This document shows positions 47,307 to 56,354 of a DNA stretch of 64,000 nucleotides, in pieces. The first letter of the stretch is position 1. Every line of letters begins with the position of its first letter. The stretch covers positions 27,137 through 91,136 of the forward strand of contig JARKIF010000133.1 in NCBI GenBank assembly GCA_029378245.1. Reading direction: 5' to 3'. Below the pieces are notes generated by a model. The model made no database searches. It was not told the origin of the DNA and saw only the letters and a list, made by a program, of their open reading frames with translations. This DNA comes from Roridomyces roridus (Eukaryota > Basidiomycota > Agaricomycetes > Agaricales > Mycenaceae). Made by a program: the position numbers and the translations under genes.

Positions 47307-48506
47307 ATGGCAGACGAACGCAAGCGCAAGAGACACTCCAAGCGTGATGAGCGCGAGGAAGCAGATTCGAACCGGAAACGAGACAAGTCTGTGAAGAAAC
47401 ACAAGTCGGAGAAACCCAACGACGACAAATAGGGGAGGTCAGAGTGAACGAAAAAGCATCGGAACTCGTTCGTAACTCGTTTCGGAACTGGATCAAGTTT
47501 CGACGGATAATCGACCATAATCGAAATTGATCTTTGACCGCCCTCGACGCGAATCGGAACTGTCAGAATCGATTCTGGTCGATTCTCGGCTATTAACCGA
47601 GTTACGATCCAGTTCCGACCGAGTTACGAATCGAGTTCCTCCTCGAGAGGAGGAACACCTCAAATTTTCGGAACTCGAGTTTCGATTCTCGTTCGGAACT
47701 CGACCAAAACTCGACCCAGAATCGAATCGAGTTCCGATCGAGTTCCGACCTCGTTTCGTCCACTCTGACCTCCCCTAATGCAACAAGTCAGCTGTCAAGA
47801 AAAAGAAGGGCAGCCGCAAGAAAGCGAATGACACCAGCGACGACGAGGAGCCCGAAAGCGATCCAGGAACCCTGCGTTCCTACTATGTCACGCAGGACAA
47901 GAAGGGCAATCTTTCCTGCACCTGTAGGCAGTTCCGAGCCACAGGCAAACCTTGCCCGGAGATTCTTGCCATCCAGCTTGAAATACAATTTGGGCCGTCC
48001 AAGAACTATGAACGTCTGTCATTGCATCCCTCCAATTTCCCAGTTTCTAACGCTGCTTTTAGAAGCCGCCCCATCCAAAGAATCGAGGAAAAAACGCACA
48101 AAGGGCAAGAAGAAGAAGAAGAAGGAGGGTACGGACACGGATAGCGGAGAGGACGAACCCGGGCCCGGCAAAAAACGACGGGAGCGGCCCATTCCAGACC
48201 ACCAGGTCAACGACGAGCTGGAGAGTTTTTTCGCGAGTCTGGCGAACGGGTGGAAGCCTTTTGACACCGACGACGAATCCGACGTGAGCTCTGAGGATGA
48301 GAGCAAGCCCAAGTCCAAGAAATCGAAGCCCAATCCATCCACACCGGAGACCAAAGGTGCGCGCGCCTTGCCTTTGCTTAATTTGTCTAATCCATCCCAC
48401 TCCAGTTTCCTCCGGCAGACCTGCCGCCTCCACTCCTCTTCATCCCAACAGAACTCCTGGCTCCCACATGTATACGAGCCGAAATGGAGGGTGGATCAAT
48501 TACTGA
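47307..48506 (+). pseudogene. SWIM zinc-finger coding remnant inside the element
   Basis: ATG 47307 starts a Lys/Arg/Glu-rich frame (MADERKRKRHSKRDEREEAD) that runs to NDDK and is then interrupted by the 346-bp MITE. Past the MITE the same frame resumes (KSAVKKKKGSRKKANDTSDD), then SYYVTQDKKGNLSCTCRQFR and ATGKPCPEILAI. This is a SWIM-like CxCx9C signature in which the usual final His of CxH is Glu. A probable intron ends at TTTTAG near 48060. After it comes another basic/acidic region (PIPDHQVNDELESFFASLAN, GWKPFDTDDESDVSS), and after a last intron the frame stops at 48506, inside the first unit of the right array. No transposase core (DDE) is present, so it is a non-autonomous or decayed element. 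Confidence 0.6.
47431..47776. mobile_element. 346-bp nested MITE, 23-bp TIR, 3-bp target duplication
   Basis: Terminal inverted repeats begin AGGGGAGGTCAGAGTG, 23 bp with one mismatch. AAT is present on both sides (47428-47430 and 47777-47779). Taking out the element and one AAT leaves the surrounding frame open with no stop, which supports AAT over the alternative TA reading. The interior is made almost entirely of short variants of GGAACTCG, GAGTTACGA and CGATTC in both orientations, so it could fold on itself. A 3-bp duplication would suit a PIF/Harbinger-like element, though AAT is not the usual target. Confidence 0.88.
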
Positions 48507-48993
48507 TGCCCGCGAGAAAGTGGGCTAGATCAATAGATCGAGGACCCTCAGAAAACGGGTTACTTCAAGAACCGTAGTGATTTCTGGAGGGGGCGAATCA
48601 ATAAGTAGTACCCGATGAAAAGGTAGGCTGGATCAATAAGGGGTGTCGGTCGGAGTTGTAAGGTTGGATCAACAACTGCTGTATCTAGCAGTGTGGTGGA
48701 TCAATATGGCTCGGTCCCTTGTGTTTGAGGCAGATCAATGAGCTCGAACTAAATTCGTGTGCTAGATCAATAGGTACGCTCAGGCTACATTTGGGGACTT
48801 CAATGAGAAAAAATGCCAGATCAACACAAAATGGCGGCCTGAAATACAGGGTGGATCAAGCCGTTGAAATGTACGGGGTGGTTCAGTTAGCCGCGATGCC
48901 GAATCAAGAACCAGTGGAAAGCTTGGTCAATTTGTCGAAAATGGGGGGTGGATCAATAACCGGCTGGTGCTGGATCAACTTGGGTGGGATCAA
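48494..48993. repeat. Right subterminal array, inverted copy of the left motif
   Basis: The motif (as GATCAA on the plus strand) starts at 48494, 48528, 48563, 48596, 48631, 48667, 48699, 48733, 48765, 48798, 48819, 48854, 48881, 48902, 48925, 48951, 48973 and 48988. The inner ten copies are spaced 32-36 bp; near the terminus spacing mostly falls to 15-27 bp, echoing the tighter spacing seen in part of the left array. Confidence 0.9.
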
Positions 48994-49040
48994 TAGCTAC
49001 AAAAGGCAAAAACATGTTTTGCTAATATATTACACTACTA

Positions 49041-50070
49041 TTACGATCGCTTCGACTTTCCAGCAGCCTTCGAGCGACAAGTTTCGCCGCAATATTTGAG
49101 TTTGCCAATTTGAGGCCGCCGCCGACATTGCTGTTGATACTCAGAAAGTAGCCAGGCGGAAGGGAGATAGTTACCGGGCAGACGGGAGGGATTCGCGAGA
49201 TATCTGCACGAAGGCATGCATTTCCACAGTACAGAGACTTGGCTAGCCGTGGCTTTTTGTGGCAATTCTGGGGGAAAGGTGAGACGGTAATGGCTTGATT
49301 GTCGAAGAATGTACCTGACACTGCAGGACCTTTCGTTCTGGAGCCTTGGCACCACCTAAATTCTCGCGAACTCGTTCGAGGATCTGACCGAGATGGTTGG
49401 ACCCCAGCAAGTCAGAGCCGACGCCCCAGAATGAATCTGTTGTCGAGTCCTAACCGATTAGCAGAAGAGTAGGTTTTGGGGAAGACGAGCAGTACTTGAT
49501 ACAGCTCAGCGTTCCCTGTGGCAAGCAGTTGTTGCTGTAAATGAGGATGCTGCGAGAACTTGAGGAACATGACTTCCTCCATCTGTCCAAGGGTCCAGAT
49601 TACTTGTCTCTGACAAACGCTGCCTGCCTACCTTGTCCACATTGATCGACCGCCAATCCGGCCGCGCGAACGCTTCGCTCCCATGAGCTATATCGAAAGC
49701 CAGCCCAGGCGTATCCGCGTGCCGAATCTTCTCTGCGATATCATCGTGATGACCAAGGAACTAATTTCTGCATCGGTCAACGTCTACCTCAGAGTTTGTA
49801 CTCTACCTTGAACGCCTGGAAGAGATGTTGCGAAGTAGGATAGATCGCGCCGTGGTATCCAACAGTATGCAGAGAATATTGATTCAAATCGGCGTAGGGA
49901 CCGGTGGGTCCAAAAAGAATCTTGACAACAGGAGCAGCAGGCGGAGGTACATGGAGCGGTTTTGCCTTTGGTGGTGGTGTTGGGGATCGCGGTCTAGATT
50001 TCGGTTGCGGGTTACTGGATTTCTTGGGTGCAGACCGGGCAAATGCTTGTGCTAGAGTCAACTGTGGCAT
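49041..50070 (-). CDS. NADAR-domain N-glycosidase-like protein with tandem Cys motifs
   Basis: NADAR (YbiA/COG3236) proteins cleave N-glycosidic bonds of riboflavin-pathway intermediates or ADP-ribosylated guanine. The start at 50070 gives MPQLTLAQAFARSAPKKSSN, followed by a Pro-rich linker, then KILFGPTGPYADLNQYSLHT and IYPTSQHLFQAFK. After introns come FLGHHDDIAEKIRHADTPGL, ARPDWRSINVDKMEEVMFLK, FSQHPHLQQQLLATGNAELY, DSFWGVGSDLLGSNHLGQIL. The C terminus has two short Cys motifs, CHKKPRLAKSLYCGNAC and CRRRPQIGKLKYCGETC, separated by an intron and ending RSKAAGKSKRS. These tandem knuckles resemble those on NADAR proteins of other mushrooms. The stop codon is 8 bp from the right end of the transposon-like element. 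Confidence 0.85.
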
Positions 50071-50174
50071 AAGACAAGGAGACGTTGATGGTGTGATCGC
50101 GTTCAATGATTCAAAAATGCGCCGTTACATATTCATTGTACACCGTAAAAACAACATTCCATAGCATAAATCTA

Positions 50175-52949
50175 TCATGAACCAGTCGAGCGCGACGTGG
50201 GTATCGTCCCCCGCTTCCCCGCACTGGCATTCGCAGCAGCAACAACCCGCAAAAAGTTGCCACTGCTGGGCCGTTTCGTCAGCGTCTTCCTTCCACTCAC
50301 CGTCCCCGCCCCGGAGCCAGCGGAGACTGCCGTACTGCCATCGGCCACACTGACACTCCGCTTGATAAACGGACTCGGGAGGTTCTCCTCGTCATTAAGG
50401 TCATATTCGGGCGCAGACCGGGGTATTGGGGTCGTATTCGAGCGTGCAGGTTGAGGGGGTATCGGCTGTTGCTGCGAAGAAGAAGTGGCCGCGAGGTGTG
50501 GGTGAGGTAACGGTTTGGGAACCCGATGTTTTGTCTGAGAAGCCGAGACTGTTGGAGACGCAGAGGACCCAGTAGCCTCTGCCAAAGCGGCTGGAAGTGT
50601 TGGTCGCCGCCCGGAAGTGCGGATGGACGGTCGGCGAAGACGAGTTGGAGGTACTGAGCCCGAGCCATCCAAACTGTCTCGCCGTCTCTCCCCCGTCTTT
50701 GCTCGTATCCTTGACCTCCGTCTTTCGCCCTCCTCTTCCACATCGCTATCCGAAGTAGAAGGACTCGCCGCCTCCTCGGCCTCCTCGAAATCAAACACTT
50801 GCGCGAAATTCAATCCAACCTTGGGCGACGCCCCGACTTCGTCCTCGAACCGTCGGCTCAGGTCAAACATACCCGCGAGCTCAGCAGGCGAAGGGGTGCA
50901 CAGCGTCTCTCCAGTGGCGGTGAGTACTACACCCTTCATCGCGGACGGCTGAGAGAACAGCTCCTTGAGCTTGTTCGATGTACGCGGGACCGGTGTCGAA
51001 AGACCCGCTATGGCTGGGAAAGGGCTGGGGCTCCGCGTAGACGTCCGACTCGTTTTGGCGGAGGGTTGTTGTGCCGCGCGCGACAGAATATTCTGCACCT
51101 CGTCGAGTGGCGAACGGTCTTTCTTGGCACCTTTGCCCCCATAATCAGAAAAATCCCAACTTGCATGAAAAACACCATACCTGCGGATTTTTCCATATTC
51201 CGGACCTTCTCCTCCAATAGCTCCTTTGTAGCCAGCATTCTCTCCTCCTCCTCCTTCACCGCACTCTCCCGGTGTAACAATTCCTCCTCCCTTTCTAGGA
51301 ATATATTCTCCCGAGCTACCAGCTCCCCATTCAGCACAACGCGGAACTCTTCCCGCAATTGTTCCTCGCGCTTTCCCCAGGCATCCAACACTTCCGCCTC
51401 CCGCCTTCTGACCGCTTCCATAATTTCATCCTCCCTTCTCTGCATCGACCTGCTGACCTCCTCCTCGCGCTTCAAAACAAGCACACGCAGCTCTTCCTCG
51501 CGGCGTTTCACTGCTGCATGGATATCGTCCATGCTTGGCTGGGATTGTATATGCACTTGTGCTTGATGCAGTTGAGACTGGCATTCGTGTAGTTGTGTTT
51601 GAAGGAGTTGGATTTGGGCATCTCTTTGTTGTATCGTCTCGTTAATGGCAGACTCGCGGGAATTGAGGTTGTGTTCTCTAGCCGTCAGCGTTTCTCTGTG
51701 GGCTTTGATTGTATCGAGTCTACGGAACGTTGAGAAAGTGAAAGAGGATGGTTGATTGATCATACAGCTTGCGCCCATCGGCGACTTTGATTGCCAAATC
51801 TACGCGTTCGTGTTGGAGAAGTTGTGCTGCTGACGGGCGCATCGCAGGCTGAAAAAAGTTAGTAATGAGTAACGTGGTCTGAATCAACGTACATTCAAGT
51901 TGAGCATCGTCTTGATCACGCCACTGAGTGCTTGGGAATAAGTTCGCGGTAATGGGGGGATGCGGGCATTCCTGCACGGTACATTAGCTCGAAGACTATG
52001 AAGATGCATCCGCTCCTACCGTATCAGCTGGCTCAGTTCATTGTGGGTTTTCGCCTCGTGAAATGGTGGCTTCAGAGCGCACAATTCGTAGATGAGGCAC
52101 CCAAGTGACCATATATCGGACTTGGAGTCGTAGGATCTCTCCTGCATCAGCTCCGGGGACATGTAGTATGGCGTCTATAATTCAGTCAGACGAGAGCAAG
52201 AGCCAAAGCACCGAACGCACCCCGACATAGGTGTTGGCAAACGTAGCTTGGGTGAGCGCCTTTGACAGGCCAAAGTCGCCGAGCTTGACCGAATTAGACC
52301 CGTCGAGGAAGACTGAACGCGTGTTAGTGAACGAAGACTGGTGGTACAAGGGGTGGTACCATTGTCTGGTTTTAGGTCCCGGTGGAGGATTTGGGATCGC
52401 CGCTCCTTGCCCTCGACCTCGCCTGCATTGCCTATGCTCGAAGCGCGACTATGACCGCTTGTGTTGTGGCAATGATTCAATGCCAGGAGGATTTGCATGA
52501 AATATTGCCAGATGGTGTCTTCTGGTATAGGGCGGTTGTGCTTGGCAGCTTGCTTGATGACGGCGGACAGGTCGCCGCCACCACAGTACTCCATGATGAT
52601 GTAGAGGATGCCAGCGTCGCGGTCGACGTGGCGGTCGTGGTAGCCAACGATGTGGTCGTGGTCCAGGTCTTTGAGAATGTTCCTAGAAGATTATTGAGGA
52701 AAACGAGGGAGAAAAGAGAACGGTCCACGCACACTTCTGCAACAATCTGCTTCCGATCCCTGTCGCTCATCCGCTCGAAATTCAATTCCTTGCGCGCGAA
52801 GATCTAGTGGGGGAGTGAGTGCGTTGCCACCCAAGAAATGGGCCACTGACGAGTCCATCCGACTTGCGGCGGACCTTTCTGATGATTCCGAATGCGCCGT
52901 TTCCGATAACGTCGAGCGCCTCGTACTGCTCGAGCAAGTTGGAGGTCAT
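50175..52949 (-). CDS. NIMA-family (NEK2/KIN3-like) protein kinase
   Basis: Mitotic Ser/Thr kinase. The start at 52949 gives [20 protein letters not shown] with the Gly-rich loop, then [20 protein letters not shown] (ATP Lys), [49 protein letters not shown] (catalytic loop), [32 protein letters not shown] and [20 protein letters not shown]. The kinase domain ends around 51800. A coiled coil follows ([20 protein letters not shown] to [20 protein letters not shown], 51200-51720) and would mediate dimerisation. Then comes a long Ser/Pro/Arg-rich tail ending [10 protein letters not shown]. The order kinase, coiled coil, tail is that of Aspergillus NIMA and NEK2. About eight introns. Confidence 0.93.
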
Positions 52950-53062
52950 GGTCGAAGGTCAACTCAAGGTCAAGTCATGTGACCGTTTGATTATTTGCAA
53001 ATTCTTCTCCTTTTCGATAATTCCACAAATAATGAATAAAAAAGGGAAGAGGGGTACCTGTA

Positions 53063-54665
53063 ATGGGTCTGTCCCTCAGCACTGTCGCGAACAGCGTTCT
53101 GAGCTATTTGGGCGGTGAGCAAGTTCAAGGTACACGGGAAGCCGGCCCGGGAGATGCTATGACGCACTGACAATCCTCCTCAGCAACAACCTCCACCCAA
53201 CCTCCAACCACCAACATGCTCGAAAAACAGCTTGAGCATCTCACTTCCAAGGTGAACAATCTCGATCTCAGCCACGAGCTTGCGGCAGGTGGTCTCAAAG
53301 CTCTCGTCCACCACTCCGGGGAGCATGCGGATGTGAGCCAAAGTATTCATGCATCGAGCCACACCATCCACGGTGCCCCCTGGCTCCACAATCTCCTTCC
53401 TGGAATCGAAAAGTGCGCGCACATCTTCAAAGCTATCGCTCCGATTTCTTACGCCTTGCAAGATTTGCTTCACAATATCACGTTGGTAACTTTGTCGTCG
53501 TGCGTGGCTCCAAGGAGCAGATCTTTGAAGCCATGCCCATCTACGCGAGGTCAGTTGTCTTTCGAGTCGGTGCAGCCATGGTTCATGGTCAATAGACTGG
53601 GCATGCACCTCTTGTTCTATGGGCACGAACAAGTCAAGCTCCTCCACTCGGAGCGCGTCGAGCACCTCCTCAAGGAACAGTCCATCAAAGCAAGTCTCCT
53701 TTTTCCTGAGGAACGCTGTATCACGTCTGCTTCAGGAGGGCAAACTCTACGACGACCCCGAATCCGTCAAATCGATTCCGTCCTTCGTCGAGACCTACTC
53801 ACTTTCCACCGAAGAACTGCTTGAGCCAGACATTACAAAGTACAAGACGTTCAACGAGTTCTTCTCCAGGAAGCTCAAGCCTGATGCCCGGCCAGTTGAC
53901 CATGCCGATGACCCTCTTGCGATTTGCAGTGCCGCCGATTGTCGTCTTACTGTTTATCAAACTGTATGGTCATCCTATCGCCGTTTTTATCCGGTGTTTA
54001 CATGCATCCAACAGGTAGATCTAGCCAAGGAATTCTGGATCAAAGGACGTGAATTCACGATCCCAAACCTCTTGGGCATTCCCCCAACCCACGAGAAAGC
54101 ACAACTCTTCGACGGCTCGAGTTTGGCCATCTTCAGACTGGCACCCTCGGACTATCACCGTTTCCACTCGCCTATTGACGCTGAAATCGGGGAGATTGTC
54201 GACATTCCGGGCCAGTACTACACTGTCAACCCCCAGGCGGTGAACGAGCCCGGCTTTGATGTCTTCACGGCCAACAAGCGGTCTGTTCTATTCATGACGC
54301 ATACCGCCACCAATCTCCCTGTCGCATTTGTCGCCATCGGGGCGCTCCTTGTCGCCAGTATCGGCTGGACGAACGGCGGAGAGAAGGGCAAAACTGTCAA
54401 GAAGGGGGAAGAGTTGGGGTGCGTATTTTCATCCTCTTCTGACACGGCGCTGACTGGTCCACAAGATATTTCGCCTACGGCGGAAGCACTGTGGTTGCTA
54501 TGTTCCCCAGGGGAGTTATCGAGTTCGACGCAGACTTGGTAGGAAACTCTGTGGTACCCGTTGAGACGTTGATGAAGGTACGTCGCTGTCTCAATGCCGC
54601 GAGATGTTCCGTACGAATATTTGCAGGTTGGAAACTCCCTTGGAAGAACCCCGACCAAAGTGTAA
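53063..54665 (+). CDS. Phosphatidylserine decarboxylase (type II-like)
   Basis: Makes phosphatidylethanolamine from phosphatidylserine. The likely start is MGLSLSTVANSVLSYLG with an intron at 53113-53184, then NMLEKQLEHLTSKVNNLDLS; the ATG at 53216 is an alternative. Core: LLPGIEK joins across an intron to FASQYHVGNFVVVRGSKEQI, FEAMPIYAR, then GMHLLFYGHEQVKLLHSERV, LLKEQSIKQ, KYKTFNEFFSRKLKPDARPV, AADCRLTVY, DLAKEFWIKGREFTIPNLLG, SDYHRFHSPIDAEIGEI and AVNEPGFDVFTANKRSVLFM. The self-cleavage site is in YFAYGGSTVVAMFPRG (GST motif giving the pyruvoyl group). It ends SLGRTPTKV at 54665. No C2 domain is seen. Confidence 0.92.
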
Positions 54666-54741
54666 TTCCTGATAATTATTTTCATTGGACAGTTCTGTAG
54701 AATAGTAACCTGTTGTCTATGTACCCTTGTGTCTATATTTC

Positions 54742-55610
54742 TTACGGACGACTTCTCCTCCACTCTGCGAGCATCTCCACGCTGATCATCTTCAGCCCCC
54801 ACCGGTCTGCGAACGCTCTGCAGTCGTCCCGTCGAGCCATAGTCCCCTCTGCGTCGTCGTTTACCAACTCGCAGAGTAAACCCGCGAGGGGCTGGTTAGT
54901 GAGCCGACAAAGGTCCACGCCGCTTTCGGTGTGGCCTTTGCGCACGAGAACACCACCGTCAACGGCGCGCAGTGGGACGAGATGACCAGGGCGAGTAAAG
55001 TCGTCTGCAACTGATGTCGGCGAAGCAAGCGCGCGGGCCGTGCGACTCCGATCACCGGCGGAAATACCGGTGGTGACGCCTGCAGGATGAGAATCAGCTT
55101 GAGTTTCTGGAGGCGGGGACGCGTACCATGCTTGTAGTCGACGGTAACAGTGTAGGCTGTCCGATGGCGTTCCTGGTTTTGGGGAACCATCATTGGCAGG
55201 TCGAGCTGCTCGAGTCTGTCCCCAGGAAGCGCGATGCAGATGTAGCCGCTGTTCGCGGGGTGAGTGGGAATAAAGAGAGGGCCAAGGAATGCACGGACCT
55301 CGTGTGCTTGACCATCCAAGCCATCTTCTCTGTCGTACAGAGTGCAGCGGAGATGATGAGGTCTCCCTCATTCTCCCTGCTCTCGTCATCCATTACTACC
55401 AGGAATTCGCCTGCGGAAGAACCGAAAGATTAGCTGCCGTCGTGGACCATCGTTCTCTCGCTCGCCTGCAGAGAAGGCCGCCAGTGCATCTTCCATCGAG
55501 TCAAACTCGAAACTGGCTCGCGGTGCGACATTGTGCACTTCTGTAGGTCGCCAGACGGCCCCCTTTGCTGAAGGGGCAGAGACACCGTTCGGAGTTGAGG
55601 GAATGGGCAT
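54742..55610 (-). CDS. RIB3: 3,4-dihydroxy-2-butanone 4-phosphate synthase
   Basis: Converts ribulose 5-phosphate to the 4-carbon unit of riboflavin. The start gives [17 protein letters not shown], then [13 protein letters not shown]. After an intron comes [20 protein letters not shown] with the acidic metal-binding loop, [80 protein letters not shown] and [20 protein letters not shown], ending [12 protein letters not shown]. All catalytic residues of RibB/RIB3 (D/E loop, RPGH, HTE) are present. Stand-alone enzyme, not fused to GTP cyclohydrolase II. Interesting neighbour: a NADAR protein 5 kb away that may act on the same pathway. Confidence 0.93.
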
Positions 55611-56354
55611 TGTGAGGACGCAAAGGATGCTGCCTCTGTGATTTTTATTTGACTCCGGAGTCGGAGCCCCTGGGTGAGTGAGACGAGATCGTAGTCAGCA
55701 ATCTGGTGCTTACTTGCGTTATCCAGTCATGCCGCCCGGGGCAGCTTACTCCTCGTTACTTTGCTCGGCGGTGGGTCCACAAAGCATCCAGTTTAAAGGT
55801 TGTTGGACTCGTTGACGCAACTGTGGATCAAATTCAACTCGCCAATCTCTGTACTAGATTATCTGTGCGGCGTGCCCATCTGTCTGCTGCTGCTCGTTAT
55901 TCAAATTGTTCACGATTCCTCATTCAATCTGCTCAACTTCGCCTTCAGGCCGCCTTGACGAAAAATTCGGCCATGCGTCCTGGACGGACGTAGGCCTACT
56001 CTAATCTACTTGTTACTTCACAGGAACACAAAGTATCGAGTCTAAATCATCTAAAGGTTGTTAGACTCCAAACCGTGGATCCTCTCGTACTCTGATTGTC
56101 GCTGGTCTATCCAAAATCGTTGAAAAAACACGGCCGCCAGCATGTCCATGGACCACTTGTTCAATGGACGTCGTTTTTTTTGCCAATAATCAAGTCCGTT
56201 ACGACACGTGTTTCCGCCAGGGAACTTGCCTTGCCAATCTCACCTAAGAAGCGTTACCACGACCCAAAGTATGATTGAGAGGGCTAGTATCAACAGTTGA
56301 AAAGCGGGGCCTGGGACATTTTTTTTCTCCTCACCTCACTTGCAGTTTCGCTTC
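55611..56354. other. Intergenic with a short direct repeat
   Basis: No gene supported. TAAAGGTTGTTGGACTC at 55794-55810 and TAAAGGTTGTTAGACTC at 56052-56068 are a near-identical pair 258 bp apart, each followed within about 15 bp by GTGGATC. Purpose unknown. Confidence 0.5.

Larger units (their letters stand above)
46618..49032. mobile_element. 2.4-kb transposon-like element with phased subterminal arrays
   Basis: Both ends match in inverted orientation. The left end reads TAATATATT, then TATGTTTTTACCTTTTGTAG and CTATTGAT. The right end, reverse-complemented, reads TAATATATT, then CATGTTTTTGCCTTTTGTAG and CTATTGAT, with a few differences. Inward of each end is a roughly 500-550-bp array of a TTGATC-type motif, in opposite orientation on the two sides. 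The centre holds a degraded SWIM-finger coding region and a nested MITE. It sits between two convergent genes, 29 bp and 8 bp from their stop codons. I find no clear target-site duplication, so the exact termini may differ by a few bases. The class is unknown; SWIM plus subterminal repeats suggests a MULE or KDZ/Zisupton relative. Confidence 0.8.

Noticed and set aside
47428..47779. TA as the target duplication of the 346-bp MITE
   Set aside because: Possible by sequence, but removing the element with TA leaves a stop in the host frame whereas AAT leaves it open.
46656..48993. CRISPR-like array of regularly spaced short repeats
   Set aside because: Repeats are short and degenerate, spacing is 15-36 bp, arrays are inverted at two ends of one element, and the organism is a fungus. 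Subterminal transposon repeats fit better.
56080..56092. CCTCTCGTACT resembling the sarcin-ricin loop complement of large-subunit rRNA
   Set aside because: Only about 11-12 bases match; neighbouring bases do not follow the rRNA, so chance is more likely than an rRNA fragment.
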